From Madurella fahalii (lineage: Eukaryota > Ascomycota > Sordariomycetes > Sordariales), in the NCBI GenBank assembly GCA_029876055.1, contig CM056879.1, positions 1,240,001 through 1,304,000 on the forward strand: DNA of 64,000 nt. The letters are read 5' to 3'. Within the stretch, counting starts at the first letter, position 1. Each line of letters starts with the position of its first letter. Below are positions 20,730-34,245 of the stretch, one piece after another. The notes beneath the pieces were generated by a model, which saw only the letters and a program-made list of their open reading frames with translations, did not search any database and was not told the DNA's origin. The translations under genes and the position numbers were made by a program.

Positions 20730-22842
20730 GCTTGCGGAGTTGGCTGTCGCCCGGGTAGGCTGGCTCTGGTGGCTTACCTGCGGGGTCTGATTTGACTCTC
20801 CGTACTGGGGAAAGGCGGAGCGATGGCCAGGTTTTCTAGTCGGCCGAGTGGCAGCCTTCAAATAATACTCAGCGACTCACTCCAAATCCATCTTACGAGT
20901 GTCGTCCATCTTAGGCATACTCACACGATGATTGTCCATGTTGTCGGCCACGTAGCTTGCCAATAATGCTATGGTTGTTGATGGTATTGTTGTTTGTGCC
21001 GCAGTCGCAGGAGCAAAGGTTTTGTGTTGACGTGTCTGCGGGTTTGCGTGTGACCTTTTCATGGCGGGTCCGTTGGCCCATCTTTGATGCCGTATGGCGA
21101 CGGTCACGACGCGTATCAGGCGGGTGAGTTCGTAAGTTATCTTTGTTGGCTCAGAATACCGCGGAACCTTGGGCTTACCACGCTTCTTATGGTAGGAACC
21201 ACGCAAGTTCGCTCCCAGAGTTCCCTCCCAGGCCGGAGCAGAGCGTGACACATGCTTTCTCACCTTTCCAAGGTATTTGCGAAAGATTGAAACATTTAGC
21301 CCAAGTCTTGACTGACATTTTTCTTAGAATTCCCGGACTTCAGCCCTTTGATGATAGGAGAAAACGTGAACTTGTGTTTATGCTTGGATGTGTGTCACCA
21401 TATATTCCATGACTCACGCAACAACAACGTGAAAGCCACCAAGTCGTGTATATCGTTCGCGATTATCACTATTCAGCAAGGTTGATACTTGGTGGGAGGA
21501 AAGAGGTAAACGTATCGGAGCAAATAGTTGTCTGTTTCCGACGAACTGTTTGGCACTGCTGCGTGCGCATCTATACAGCCAAACACAAATGCCGGGTTCC
21601 TGATAACGGTCAGGTGTCAAAGAGTTTGAAGATATTCTTAGATGGGAGGCGTGAGACCCTTTGAACAGGTTCGTGTACTCTACTCACATGAAACGCAATT
21701 CTGCACTTGCAGTCAGACTTCAGCGTGTAAGTGGGGAAGTAGGATGGTGGTGGAGGACAATAGATTTTGGCTTCAGGGGCTCTGTGGGGTGACGACAGAT
21801 CACAAAGCTCTGTGTCGCCGGCCATTGACTTGCCAATAACAGTCGAAGGTTAGCCAGAAGCCGTTTGCTGGATGCTCTGCTAGATGTTCAGCTGCGAGAG
21901 TCGCCTGCAGCTGGGAAGAGCGAAATAGCTAGGCGCTGTGATACAACTACACATGCATACGCTCTGGACAAAGCCTATTCGTCTATGCACAAACTCGTCT
22001 AACTCCTACCGCACCGTGTCTATAGGAGCGGAGTTGACACTTATCTATTTTCTTAATCGGTCGTAACTATTCGAGCCTTCACCTGGCCTTTGGTTCAAGA
22101 CACGCTCGAGGCTCCTAACGACATGTCCCTTGACTTCACGACATATGTAGCCTAAGAGCCCACCCTGGATTTTGTCGACAATTTTGCTCGCGCTCTTCGC
22201 TTCATTCAGTTTTACATCTTCACATTACTAGTTTCCTTTCTCCTCTGATTGGCGCCTCCCAAAATGGGCGCTAATATGACTACTCTCGAGGCAAAAAGGC
22301 AGCTGTAATCGATCAGACCTGGGTGTATCTTGCCGACATGTATGCAATGGATCATCAGCAGATGAGATCAAATTTGACAGTGTGTTGCCTGGTGGCCTTG
22401 AGACCGACCCAGACGTGACTGGTCGAGGGGTAAGTTTCCCAGGATCTCTATATGCTATCGGCAGTCCCGCCTAGCCGACTATCTCAGGATTTGCTTGATT
22501 TCTTTGTTGTGCCGAGCGGCGTCATTCTCCTCTTCTGTCGCACACCACCTTCCATTCCGAACATGTAATATCAAGCTGAAACGTATAGCAAACTTTTCAA
22601 TGGCCGTCGTGGTGGCAGTGGGTGTCGCGTTTCAGGCTAGTACCTTTGAGAATTTGGTCTGGCCTTTTGCCCGAGGAGGATCTGTGGCAATTTTGCCTTT
22701 GCTCTCATTGCATCTCAAGATAAACGCCCAACTTCCCAACCCGCTTAGGCGGCTCGTTGCATATTACGTACTACTACAACCGGTGTCTATCCAACCCAAA
22801 ATAGATTACAGCCGCACCCTCCCCCGTCGCTCCCCTCACTAC
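20730..22842. other. Intergenic, no supportable gene
   Basis: About 2.1 kb. The first 500 bases may hold a 5' exon or leader of the preceding minus-strand gene. The rest is AT-richer than the genes and has only short frames without motifs. Confidence 0.4.
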
Positions 22843-24314
22843 CTACGCCATCATCTTAGGTAACAAGATGTCATCAAACGCCCACAGGATCGCCTGGAAC
22901 TGCACCGAAAACGCGCCGCCGGTCCACCACGTGCTCCTCCGTCCCTGTAGCGCATACAGCTTCTGGATGAAGCCGGCCTTGAGCTCCTTCGCGGGGACAT
23001 GCATGTGCATGGCGCCATGGTCGGCCCAGGCGCGGATCTCCAGCTCGCCGGCGGCGGCGGGGAGCGTCCCGGCGTCGACCAGCTTAGCAAAGTTGGCTTT
23101 TACCAGAGCCTGCGCCTTCTGCTTGGTGAAGGCCTCGTCGCCCACGGCCAGCACGCGGAAGAGGTCGGAGCCGGAGCTCATGTAGTCGAAGCGCACGTTG
23201 AAGTCGGGCTGGGGCAGCGCGACGTAGTTGGCGGGGGAGGCGGCGGCGGGGGTGTTGACGACGCTGCCGTTGACGGGGAGCGAGGGGTGGCTGACGATGC
23301 CGGCGTGCACGGTCGAGTACTGGAACTTGGCGAAGACGGCCTGCTCGGCGGCGTCCAGCCCGAACGGCGCCATGTTGGCCGGCGTCGGCTCAATGGCCAT
23401 CAGCACTCGGCGCGCCAGCACGATGGTGCTCTTGCCGCTCGCGTCCTTGACCCAGAAGGTGTGGCCGATGCTGGTACGCAGGCTCTGCACCACCTGACTG
23501 TTGTAGAGGACGTCCTTGCCCAGCCGGGCCTGGATCGCTTCGTACAGCTGGATGTTGCGCCGCGACGTGGGCGTGAAGGAGGCAGCCTGCCCGAGGAAGG
23601 ACCGGATCATGGGCGGGCCGAAGGCGCCCAGGACGTAGAGGGTCAGCGAGTTCATCATGTCGCCGACGCCCATGCCCGTGACCTGGAAGACCTGGTTGAC
23701 GGCGGCGTGGAGGTCGTACTTCTCGACAAACTGGCCAAAGGGGAGGAGAAGATCCTCGGGAATTTGGTTCCCCGAGGGGAAGTTCCAGTAGCCTGGGAGG
23801 AAGAGGTCCTCGTACGCGGCGGTCGCGTCCAGGAAACGCTGCAGGGCAGCGGTGCGGTCCGCGTTGGCCGGCGGGGTGAAGTTGACGGCCAGGCCAGTGG
23901 AGAAATCGGCATACTGGGAGACCAGAGGGGTCCGCGCGCCGGCGCCGACGGGGACGCCCATGCGCTCGAAGAAGGCGCGCGCCGGACCGTAGTCGTTGAA
24001 GGTCTGGACGCCAAAATCAAAAGGCTGACCTGTGACCGGGTCGTCATATGTCGAGACGTGTCCGCCCTGTGGTGTCGGCATTAGCATGGGAACGGGGAAG
24101 CAGTTGACGAGTTGCTAGATACCAAGCGACCGGCCTTCTCAATGAGGACGATCCTCTGGCCATAGTCCTCCTTCAATCGGACGGCGGCGTATGCGCCGCT
24201 GGCGCCGCCGCCAATGATGGCCACATCTCTGGTAATGACGTCCGGGAACCAGGAGCCAGCGACCAGTGAGGCGGCGGCCAGAAACCCGCCGGCGACTCTC
24301 AGCGCGGGGCTCAT
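22843..24314 (-). CDS. Secreted FAD-dependent oxidoreductase (flavin amine-oxidase-like)
   Basis: Flavoenzyme of 471 residues; substrate unknown. Exon 1 is 24314-24123 and exon 2 is 24066-22843, with a 56-base intron. The N-terminus MSPALRVAGGFLAAASLVAG is a signal peptide. It is followed by the dinucleotide-binding fold DVAIIGGGASGAYAAVRL, the acidic end of the second strand (IVLIEKAGRLGGH) and FDFGVQTF, the order seen in NAD_binding_8/amine-oxidase flavoproteins. The C-terminal TGGAFSVQFQAILWAFDDIL block resembles the family FAD-closing motif. I took the ATG at 24314 because the frame upstream opens only with TTG and the signal peptide begins here. A CACGTG hexamer lies at 24474-24479, upstream of the start. 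Confidence 0.85.
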
Positions 24315-25455
24315 GTTGACCAACGACCAGGAATTACTGATTACGACGGGAAACTCGAAAAGGAGTGGACGCAGTCAACCAACTGCCAGAGTCAACTGGT
24401 GGTTCGGTGAGGTACGATTGCAGGAGATCGCCGGCGGCAGAAGGAGACGACGCAGTCTTATTGAGGGCCCAGCCACGTGGGAAAGTTCCCGACGGGCGGG
24501 TGGAAAGGGGGGGTTGGTTGGCTGCGGCCCTCGCACCTCCCATGCCACCCACATTCTCCGCTCGTGGGCCGCTAGCGACCGTCTGGGGGCGAGAAAACAT
24601 CTGCCGAGGCTCGAGAGAGGCATGGTCGTCTTGTCCTGCCAATTTACAGCGTTCTGGCTATTGGCAATCCTGCGGAAGGGGGGCGTCTCGACTGGGGAAT
24701 CCACCGTCCGCATGGCAGCCGGCTAAGAGCCTAAAAGACCAGGTGCTGCAGCGAGGCAAAGCACACACTGGGAGCGAGAACCAAAAGGGAAAATTAGCGG
24801 CTCGGCGATGGTTCCCGCCCTGGATCTCCCCGGCCCCGGAAGGATGCGGCCCCACCCAAGGGTAACGTTCTGGATTGATTCGCCTCTCCAGGTTTCGAAT
24901 TCGCCCTCCTCCACCCCCTCGGGGCGCCTCTTCAACAAGCGGTCCGCCGTCGCTGACTGCCGTGTGCGATAGGGTCGAAGTCGAGGTAGGAATTGCCTTG
25001 CGAGATGTTTCCCCGGGTGATGATCGCCTAGGACCCTGCATGCCCGGAAGCCGCATTACTTAACGAGTAATTAATTATTTGCTAACATGCAGATGGAATC
25101 CAAATGGTCGGATCGGCCGTGCGCCGTTTCCTTGTTTCATCACAGCAACGCGGGAACCGGGCTCGTCATCCGAAATCCGGGCTCCACTGGCCTGCCGAGC
25201 AAATCATATGAGACAGAGCCGCCAAGTAGGTCAGGTAGTGTAGGTATTCCGCGACGGCGGGGAGAGGGTGCGGGATTAAGGTAGGCAGCTGTGAGATATA
25301 GCACGGTCGAATCCCTGCCGGCAGACTTGGGGGCAAACTCTGGTCCCTTCTCCCCTGTCACACGAAGCCCGGATGCATTGACGATGCCATTGACTTTGTT
25401 TCGCTTTTTTCTCGCTAGCCCAATGGTACTCTCTGCCTAATATGTAACGATTATG
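24315..25455. other. Intergenic, no supportable gene
   Basis: GC-rich to about 25 kb, then AT-richer. Open frames here overlap on both strands and look like composition effects. It should hold the promoter of the flavoprotein gene and the terminator of the next minus-strand gene. Confidence 0.45.
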
Positions 25456-26956
25456 TTATTTCACCGTGACCCGTACCTCGGTCGTCCGCAAAATGCCCGC
25501 CCCAGCCTCATCCGTCGTGATTGCGTGTGGTGGCACCGGTGAACTGTGGAGAATCATTTCTTCGCTCCCCGATCCATCTGCCGACCCGTGTTTATAGAAG
25601 CTCGTCGCCGTGCTGATTGTCTCGCCCTTTGCGTTGGCCAGGTCCCGATCTCTCCCCAGCCTCCCGGGCCCTCCTATTTCGCTCTGCATCTCGTACGCAT
25701 TTTCCGTGTCCGTTAGACGTGCCAGCCGTGACCCGGCAATATCACCAAGTCCTGTACCACGCCGCCCGCCGCGTGTGCCCCGCGAGCGGCTGCCGTATCC
25801 GTACTTGCTGGGCGTGTTGTAGGCATCGGCTGTCGAAAGCTTGAGAATACGGTTGACAAGCGGTCGTAGGGAAGTTGCGCAAGCGGCAATAATGCCAATG
25901 TTTAGTTGGAGGCTGAGGTTGGAGGAAGAGGAAACGCGTGAGTTTACAATCAGGGAGCAAAGCACGCGGAACGGGCCATCCACTTACAATCCCCAAAATT
26001 GGATGCTTTGGTTGAACGTCTTGTCAGGTTCCCTGGCAAAGGCGATCTGGAAGACGGCCTTGACGATGCCCATCGCCACGGCGCTGCAAGAACACGCCGA
26101 GTCAGCTTGCGCACGCTTGATGAGGAAGACGACTACCAAAACTTACAAGTATCCAAGACTCAGGATTCCAATCAGGTACAACCTTAATTTCCGCTTCATC
26201 TGCAGGGACCAGATGACGGGAATTGGGAAGCTGGCAAACAGAACATCGGTGGTGATGTTGAACGACGTGTTGATCAGAGCAAACGTGACAAACAGCTGGA
26301 TGCTGTAGCAGTTTGGCCTGAGTGCCGGATTCCAGTGACCCTCCATCGGCGAACAGTGGAGAAAGAAAGTCATTGCGCCCATGAATGAGTAGCAAATGAC
26401 AAACACTACCCGCGCTGTCAGGTTCCCGGGCTCGGACTGCGCAAATATACCGAGGAAAAAACATACCTATCGTCACCCAGAGGCACCAGCTGTACCACTT
26501 GCTCGTGCTCAGCCGCAGGAGGTTGAAGCCAATCGACATCTTGAGAAAGCACAGGGCGCATGTGGCCGAGATGACGGATTGCCAGAAGCCAGCATGCTGG
26601 AATATAACCATGTCCTCCTGGGAGATGGTCTCCTGGTGCTTGCCTAGGCCGTAGAACGACTGGAAAATGAACACGGCCCATCCTCCCATTGCACATAGCT
26701 GTCGTTGTTTCGGTAAGGGTCAGCAGGGCCGTCGTCCGAGGCTTAGCAGCGATGGAAGGCATACCGCAGACAAGACCATAAAAACGTCATCCTTCCCGAA
26801 CGTCCTGATGACGAAGGCCCTCGCGTAGACTCGAAGTGCCACGAATGTGAGGGCGATGACGTGGAATACGGTCAAGACGGAGAGGAGCAGGGCCGTGTTG
26901 CTCTCAGCTGCCCGGGCGGGGTCTATCTTGGGCGCCGGCGCGCCCGACGATGACAT
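25456..26956 (-). CDS. Rhodopsin-domain seven-TM membrane protein (PTH11-like)
   Basis: Putative cell-surface receptor of the large fungal rhodopsin-domain family related to PTH11. Five exons fitted by eye: 26956-26765, 26698-26467, 26414-26147, 26083-25988 and 25912-25456, with introns of 66, 52, 63 and 75 bases, giving 414 residues. Seven hydrophobic segments are visible. Family blocks include LRVYARAFVIRTFGKDDVFM after TM1, WQSVISATCALCFLKMSIGF, the FLHCSP..GHWNP loop, NTSFNITTDVLFASFPIPV and a final LQLNIGIIAACATSLRPL. The C-terminal tail of about 140 residues is polar and Ser/Gly/Arg-rich. No CFEM domain precedes TM1, unlike true PTH11. Ligand unknown. Confidence 0.9.
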
Positions 26957-28674
26957 GGCGGATCTCCCGTCGATCTGGCCGTCAGCGGCAGACAGATCCC
27001 AGCTGGTGGAATTGATCGGCGAGGAATCGAGTCGGCCCCAGGCCCCGCATAGATCCGGCCTCAGGGGAGGAAGAGGATTTGCAAAACAGGGCAGGGAGGG
27101 GCGTGACCAAAGGCGAAGGAGGGCAGCGGCCTTCCTCTTATCCCACCCTCACGGTAACCTCGCCGGAGACGCGCATGTCGGTTTCAAGCCTAGGGGACAG
27201 GAACCAGGATCGCGAATGCGGTCCCCAATTTCCCCCAGATCAAGCCGCAACACCCACATAATTCTCTTGGATCCGAGATGCCGCAGTGCGACTCTGCGGC
27301 TTCGTCGCTTCATCGCGCCGTGGTCGCGGTTCCCCGATGGCGAATGCGCTGAGCACCAAGAAAGACGCAAAGAGCTCGTAGGATCGGGTCGCCCGCACGC
27401 TAAGCGAGAAGCAGACTAGGCTCGTGCCTTGCAGGGGTTCCTGACGCCGGGAAGAGGCACAGCCCACCCCGATTTTTCATCTGCTTGCCATCGAATGTTC
27501 CCCCACGAAGCGAGGTTCAATGCTTCCCCGGCTGCAGGTTGCTGTCCACTAGCGCCGGAAGCTTGGGCATTCTAGGTTAGGTTGTGTAGGACCAAGAGGT
27601 CTCTCTCGCATCAGGTAATTTTGCGTCTTTTTTTATTTTATTTTATTTTATTTTATTTTATTATTTTTCTCCCCCGGTTTGCAGTCTCATCATCCCCTCC
27701 TTCCCCCTTCGGATTCTTCCCAAATCCGATATTCTTCAGCACGTGGGCCAAGCTGAAGAGATCTGTAAGGTATGCACTCATGCTCACATTGCAACAGAGC
27801 AGCTCGCGTGCATTTGCCAAGTAATATACGACACGTTGCATGTACCAACATTGTTTGGAAGCCACAAAATCTTTGCTGCTTACTCTGTCGATCTGTTAAG
27901 CGGGATGTACTGTACAATACTGCTTGTCCGGTCGACCCACTCTTCGTAGACCCTCACAACGAGTCAATCAAACAAACCGGCCTTGTACCTCAGCGAAATA
28001 AAAAATAGTTAACAAGGTCAGATAACACTAGCACTGTTGGATGGCCCTTTTTCATATCCTACCTAGCAGTACAGCTCCTGTTAAGGTATGTATAATACTA
28101 GTAGAGTACGCATGACGTTAACACCTACTACCTACCTAATACAGTGAAGAGTGGATTTGCATGGAAAAGAACTTTTTCTGTTTTCCTCATAAGTAGGGTC
28201 TAGTATGAAGTCAGTCACAATGGCCAGGTTCACGGAAAAGAGCGGGTCTCGGCCGTCTGTCAAGGCAAGTACCTATAATTATCCCTTTGTCCAGTACCTT
28301 TCTGACCTACCCGGGTTTAGAGGGTACCTACGAACCGTTTCATTGGGCTATTAGGGAGAAACTTCGCGACTTATCACGTTCTTAAGCTCTCAGACAAGTT
28401 GCTGCTCATCCCGATCGATCATCAAAACGTGGCCCTCGGTTTTCTGAGTGACGAATCAGAACAGTGCCCAACTAGGGTAATTACCTTAAATCCGAAGCGG
28501 AGAACGGCTGCGCGCATGCATGCAGCGTTCGGCACCGCATTTTTCTGACAGAATGGGAGCCCAACTGCCAGCTCTCTCTTCATAACCGCCTAGCTGAGCA
28601 GTGCGCGGGGTTCCTCTCCGGCTCACAACCACCTCGTAATTAGTACCTGATTCTTGTGCTCTTTTGCCCCATTT
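26957..28674. other. Intergenic with AT-rich low-complexity patches
   Basis: About 1.7 kb between divergent genes. GC-rich near the receptor start, then a (TTTTA)6 run at 27631-27660 and AT-rich sequence around 27950-28200. No frame has motif or splice support. Confidence 0.45.
27631..27660. repeat. (TTTTA)6 microsatellite
   Basis: Six perfect pentamer units, with imperfect T/A-rich sequence continuing on both sides. Confidence 0.9.
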
Positions 28675-28702
28675 GGCGAGGCGGCGAGGCGGCGAGGCGG
28701 CC
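28675..28702. repeat. Short GGCGAGGC tandem repeat
   Basis: Three to four copies of a GGCGAG(GC) unit, just before the predicted start of the large ankyrin gene, probably in its leader. Confidence 0.75.
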
Positions 28703-28718
28703 AGGCACACAGCTAGCA

Positions 28719-31700
28719 ATGACTGCCCAAGCTGCACTCATGCTGGACGGCATGGCGTCGGGCTTGATTTCATTCCGCATCATCTGTCTCACCGGTCTCC
28801 TCCTTGATTTTCCACGACCAGTAACGGCAAGCCTGCTGGAGGATGGAGAGGATTTCAGCAACAACCTAGTATCAGACCTCGCACCGCACGTCCCCGCAAC
28901 AAAAACCATGTACCTTACCCAGGGAGTTGCTGACCCAAATGAACAGGCTGCTGGCCCTGTTCGGCGAGAGGGTCACAACCCAGTTTATGAGCCAGTCCAC
29001 CGGCTGGGCTGACTGTATTGTCCTCGCCATGGCTCCGGTGGGCATCATCACCATCATTGTGAGCGCGATCCGCGTCGCCGGTCCCCCGTGGCTCAAGGCA
29101 ATTATCGGACGAGCCAGGGAGAACATTGTTGCCGCTGAGCTCGAAGTCATGTCGTCCACGTCGTCGGAAGCCTGCGAGCTCTGGAACGGGAAAACCCGGG
29201 CTGTTGTCCGGTGTCCCGGAGCTGCAGACATTTGCGAATTCGTCTGCATTTATCCTACTGCTGTGAAGAAAGAAGGACCAGAGAAAGGCAAACACGCCAT
29301 CAAATGCGGTTCCATCAAGTCCGTCCGCATCATGGAAATAGACGAGGCCACCGTGTCAGATAAACCAAAATCAACTGGGCACGCCGGTACTGAGACAGAT
29401 GATTCTAAACACGAAGACGTAGAGTCCAAGCCAGTCTCTAACCAGAATATTGCTGACGAAGCTGATCCCAACGCATCTCGGTTTCATTACCTTCGGATAC
29501 AGGATTCGGGGACACGTGGGAGTATTGGTAAGAATTCCCTTGACGGCTATTTAGCCAGACGCTCAACTCTAACAATCAGATGTGAAGCAAGTGGCGTCTC
29601 AAAACTTCTAAGTTGGCCGGGAACGGCTCAGGGCCCCAGGTCCTGGATCAGAAGCGTTTTCTCATACGGGACACTGGGTGTACCTGGCAGCGGAGCGAAG
29701 CAGGCGTCTCCCACCACAGCCGCAGCGATAGAGCAAGAGCTCGGCGACGATGAGATGGCGATTGTTCGCAACCCCACGCATCCTGCCCCGAACATGTCTC
29801 TAAACTGCCGCGCAGACCATAAGCGTTGGCAGCTTTGGGTATGCGCAGGCATCGGCATCATCATGCAGGCGGGCGTCGTAATCTTCTTCGGCTTTCTGAC
29901 TGAGCACGGGACGTTGGGATTCGAAAAGGACGGCGAGCCCGTGGAGGATTACGCCATGCCAACGGCGACCGTCGGCACCCTCATGCTTGTGGCGGGGATA
30001 CTCATCTGCGCGCACGTCGTGGAAAAGAGCAGCACAGAAGTGGTCTATGAGGTTATCAAGAAGGGCAACGAATGCACTGCTGCCGTAGCTATCGTCTGGC
30101 TTCAAAAGCAAAAGACGGTGAGCGAGCAACATTTTGAGTCGGCAGCCGTTTTTCCCGGAATGAAACGCTACAGCGTCTACACCTCCAAGCGCACCATCGA
30201 CAGCGATTACAATCGACAGGGCCACGAACCGGACACGCAAAAGGACCGCAAGGACCGGATAAGGGGCCTTTCAGTGTCAACATCAACCGTGGCCGATGAT
30301 GCTCCGATCAGAAGAGAGAAGCCGTTAAGTACCACAAACTGGCAACTGAAAGGAATGACAATCATAGGAACTGTCGCAAGTCTCATTGGTATCATATGCC
30401 AATTCATCGGCCTCAGGGGCATGCATTGGCTTGCCACCATCGTCCAACTTGGCGCCATCATCGTCATGACGATTCTTAGGGCTGTAGTCAGCCGCCACAT
30501 CGCTCAAGGGATGAAACATCAGGACCTCAAGCACTCATCAGGATTTGAACTGGAATGGTTCATCACGTCTCTTACCGCTCTTGACAACGCCCCTTGGCTC
30601 CCGGAAAAGCTGAATGACCCAACCGGCTGGCAGAAGCTGAAAGCCTGGCTAGCCAAAATCGTCGAGCTACATAGTCATTCCCCCTCAGGAAAGTTACCAC
30701 AAGGGAAAGGCGATTCTGAAATGCAAACCAAGTATAGTACGGATGATCCTACTTGGATAATCCAGACCGGACACGCCGAAGACATACCGCAGGCTCTCGA
30801 CGAGGAGGCAGCAAACCACGAACAAAGAAATCTACTGGGCCGGAAATTTCGAGAGGTTTCTGAGTTGTCCAGAGCACAGAGTATTCTTGATCTACGGCGA
30901 TACCTAGGCGAGCTAGGCAAGTGGCAAGGTCCGGCTGTAACACAGTCCCTAGCTGTCGCGAAAGCAATTGAGCAAACTATGGGCTTCTTCATGTCTCATT
31001 CAGGAAAGCAAGTCAAGGACGGTCACTGTTTTACCTGGACCCTGAGTGTCAAGAACACGTGGAGGAAAAGCCAGGGCAACGGCAATGACGACGGCGATTG
31101 CAATGGCAAAGAGAACATCACCTTAAGCGTCAGGTACTCGAATGGCGGTTGGACAGCGCCTGTCGATGCGCTGGATGCGGCACTTTCACTGTGGCTCTAC
31201 TCTGTCCAAGAGAGACGGCAGGGGAACCAGGATCCTAGATTTCCTTCCGGTAACGACCGCTGGATACGTGGCGGGCAGATTCAGCAGCAGAGATGTCTAC
31301 AGATTCTCGGACCATCAACGGTCGGCCTCCTTCGCGATCTGGAATGGTGGGTGCCGAATGGCCTTGATGGGATCCTAGCAGCGGAGGTACGACAGGACCT
31401 AATGCAGGAAGAGGAGGAAGACCAGAGCTTCCCACACAAGGTTAGGGTGGAACGAATAGGTCGCAGCGGCGAGAGATGGCCCATTTTTAACGAAAGCAAG
31501 ATGACGCCCTTCCTTGATGCAGGAGACACCCTGAGCGGCGAAGAATGCAAAAGGGGTTGGAAGCAACAGCCGGATTGTAAGGCGGATCAATTAACACTCT
31601 GGAAATGGCGCTCCGCTGCGGATATACGGAGCCAGAACTCCAAGCGCGAACAGGAGCAGAAGCCGCAAATTTGCTGCCCTTTAATCGTGGAGTCTCAAGA

Positions 31701-34245
31701 ACCCTTGGCAAACCTGTACGCCAAGGACTTGTTCTCAGCTTTTGTCTGGTCACTGGCCAGTCACCTCGAACACTCGGTCATCAGCAGAAATTTGAAAGCA
31801 ACTATTCAAGCTGGTAACACCACAGGCTCAGAAGCCTGGAAAGACTTCTCTCTCGGAAACCAGCATCTTTCACGACTCGTACAGAGTATAGCGGAGCTGG
31901 GTCTTTTGACGGAACGAGAAACATGGCTGAGCTTCATCCCTCCCCTGAGTGCGACGAACAATCTCCCCGGGCTAGACTCCGTGATCGACTTGGTCCAAGA
32001 GAATGCTTCCGGTCCCGAAAGAGAACAGATCTGGCCACAGGCGGGAGCAATCTACCGATGGCTGTTCGATATAGCCATGACATTTCCACCAACAAGTCAC
32101 ATTTACATCAAGTCTGTCGCCATCATGATGAGGTTTTACGCAAGGATGAAGGGTCCTGAAGTGAGGACCTCTTATTCCTACCGAGACGATGGGTACGACT
32201 ACAGGGGGGACGGTCTGAAGGACGAGATGAAGATCACTCGAGAGAGATTACAAGCACAGAAGTCCCAGCACCCTTGGGTACAGAACAACTTGGACCGCTT
32301 TTTCAAGGTTCACCAGGGCTTGGCGCCCTTCGAGGCCTCCCCCGACACGGAATCAAAGTCCCCCAAACGTGGAATCGGGACCCGGCTGGAGGTTCCAGAC
32401 TCGTGGCCCTCCGAACGTCTTGCCTACAGAACCTTTGAGAGTGCTCAAGATGTCTTTGACCGTACACCGCTTCATCATGCGATGCAAAGCAACGTCGGGA
32501 ATCGAGCGATATTGTTGAGCCGACAAGAGATATCAGAACTCGCTGATGATTACGCTATCCGGGACTTGCGGCCAACAGGCTTCCGCGGCGGCTGGGAACC
32601 GGGCCCAGATCTTCTATCGGCGCTTCATGCCGAATTGCGACGGTACGCCGACGAAACAGAGAAATTTGTGCAAGAGAGTTGCAATCTGCCATTAAACCTA
32701 ATGGACTGGTCGGACGAGTTCTCTTCGGCCATCTCCCTTCCCTCTCAAACTTGCCGATCCCTCTTGAAGAATGGAGCAGACCCAAACGCCCGAGACTTGG
32801 ATCACTTGACCCCGCTACACTATGCCTGCCGAATCCTCAAGCCTGCCTCTGGAGTGGACTCGTTCGTAGACGGGTTTTTCTACCAACCACGAGCTCGACA
32901 GAGAGCGAAAGCCCTGATCTTGCACAAAGCAGATGTCAATGCCCGGGGCCTCGACGGCTCCACACCTTTGCACTGCGCGGCATCGAGCGGAAGTCCAGAA
33001 TTGGTCAAGTTGCTCATTGAACATGGAGGCAATGCGAAGGCAGCCAACTTCGAGGGCCGCACACCTCTACATCTAGCTGCAATGACGGATGTGGCGTCAC
33101 TTATTCTAGACTTGTTAGCCGCTGGTGCACATATCGAGGCCCAAGACAAGGCTGGCCGGACACCGCTTCACTTGGCCGCCATGTCCGGCGCCGCGGAGTC
33201 TATCCATGAGCTGATCAGCCGCGGCGCTCCCCCAAATGTCCAGGACCGCTTCAGAGCAACGCCGCTCTACACGGCCAGCATCTATGACTCCTATGAAGGC
33301 ATCGAGGCTCTTCTCCACGCACGTACCGCCGAAGGGGCGCCTGTGTCTATCGATGTTGGTGCCGGGAATGCCCGTGGCGGGACTGCGCTTCATGGGGCAG
33401 CATCCGCGAATTCCTGCAGGGCTATCAAGGCCTTCTACACCTTTGGCATGGATGTTGAACCCAGAGATATTGATGGGTCTCTGCCGATTCACAATGCCGC
33501 CATTTCCAACGCGGTAGAGGCGGCAGAGCTCCTCATGACTTACATGGATCGGGATTCTTGGCCTCCCACGAACGATAGCGGCAGGACCCCGTTTCATGTG
33601 GCAGCCGAGTATGGGAACCCCGAGATCATAGTCGCAATGATCGACAAGGCGAACAAACTCCATTTCGCCCCGGAAGGCATTCTGAAAAAGGCCGGCGTCT
33701 ACAGCTTCACGGCTCTTTCCATGGCTGTCGCTAACGGAAATCTGAACGCCGTGCAGGCCCTTCTCAAAGTAGGACAGCTTACATCCACAGGAACAACAGT
33801 GGAGCTACCGCCCCCCGCCGCGTCCGAGTCCGGTAGAAGCGCGGGAGACGATATCTTGAAGCGTTTACTGGAAGAGAAAGATGATATGAGACGGACGCCG
33901 CTAGCTCTAGCTGTGGAATATCGGGAAACGGAAATCTTCCTGGAGCTCGTCAAGCAGGGAGCCGATATAAGCGTGGTGTACGAAAATGGCCGAAACCTAC
34001 TGCACAGGGCAGCAAGTGACGGAAACATGGAGATTGCCAGAGCCATCATCGAGAGTGTGAACCTTTCAGGGCCACCTGGGCGCCTAAAGACAATGCTCCA
34101 GCAAGAGGACAAGGAGGGCAAGACACCCAGGGACTTGGCAGAATTAGAGAAGCAGGAGGAGATGTTGGAGTTGTTGGACCGGGCGATTAATCAACTCGAG
34201 CAAGAAGAGATAGATCAGTTCGGGGTTGTAACGAGGAATAGGTGA
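28719..34245 (+). CDS. Large membrane protein with C-terminal ankyrin repeats
   Basis: Predicted 1822 residues if exon 1 (28719-28868) joins exon 2 (28927-34245) through a 58-base intron. That join keeps frame but uses a weak GGGAG acceptor, so the N-terminus is uncertain. Exon 2 alone has 1772 open codons. Hydrophobic spans lie near residue 80-100 (IVLAMAPVGIITIIVSAI), at 350-375, at 397-415, and as a pair at 526-570. The region 570-1320 is soluble and has no known domain. From about residue 1325 to the end there are nine or ten ankyrin repeats with clear TPLHxAA cores, e.g. GRTPLHLAAMSGAAESIHEL. Ankyrin repeats mediate protein contacts. Proteins of this layout recur in Sordariomycete genomes without known function. 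The long intronless body is notable. Confidence 0.82.

Noticed and set aside
22999..24084. 361-codon open frame on the plus strand
   Set aside because: It mirrors the FAD oxidoreductase on the other strand and has a Val/Gly-rich composition typical of an antisense frame.
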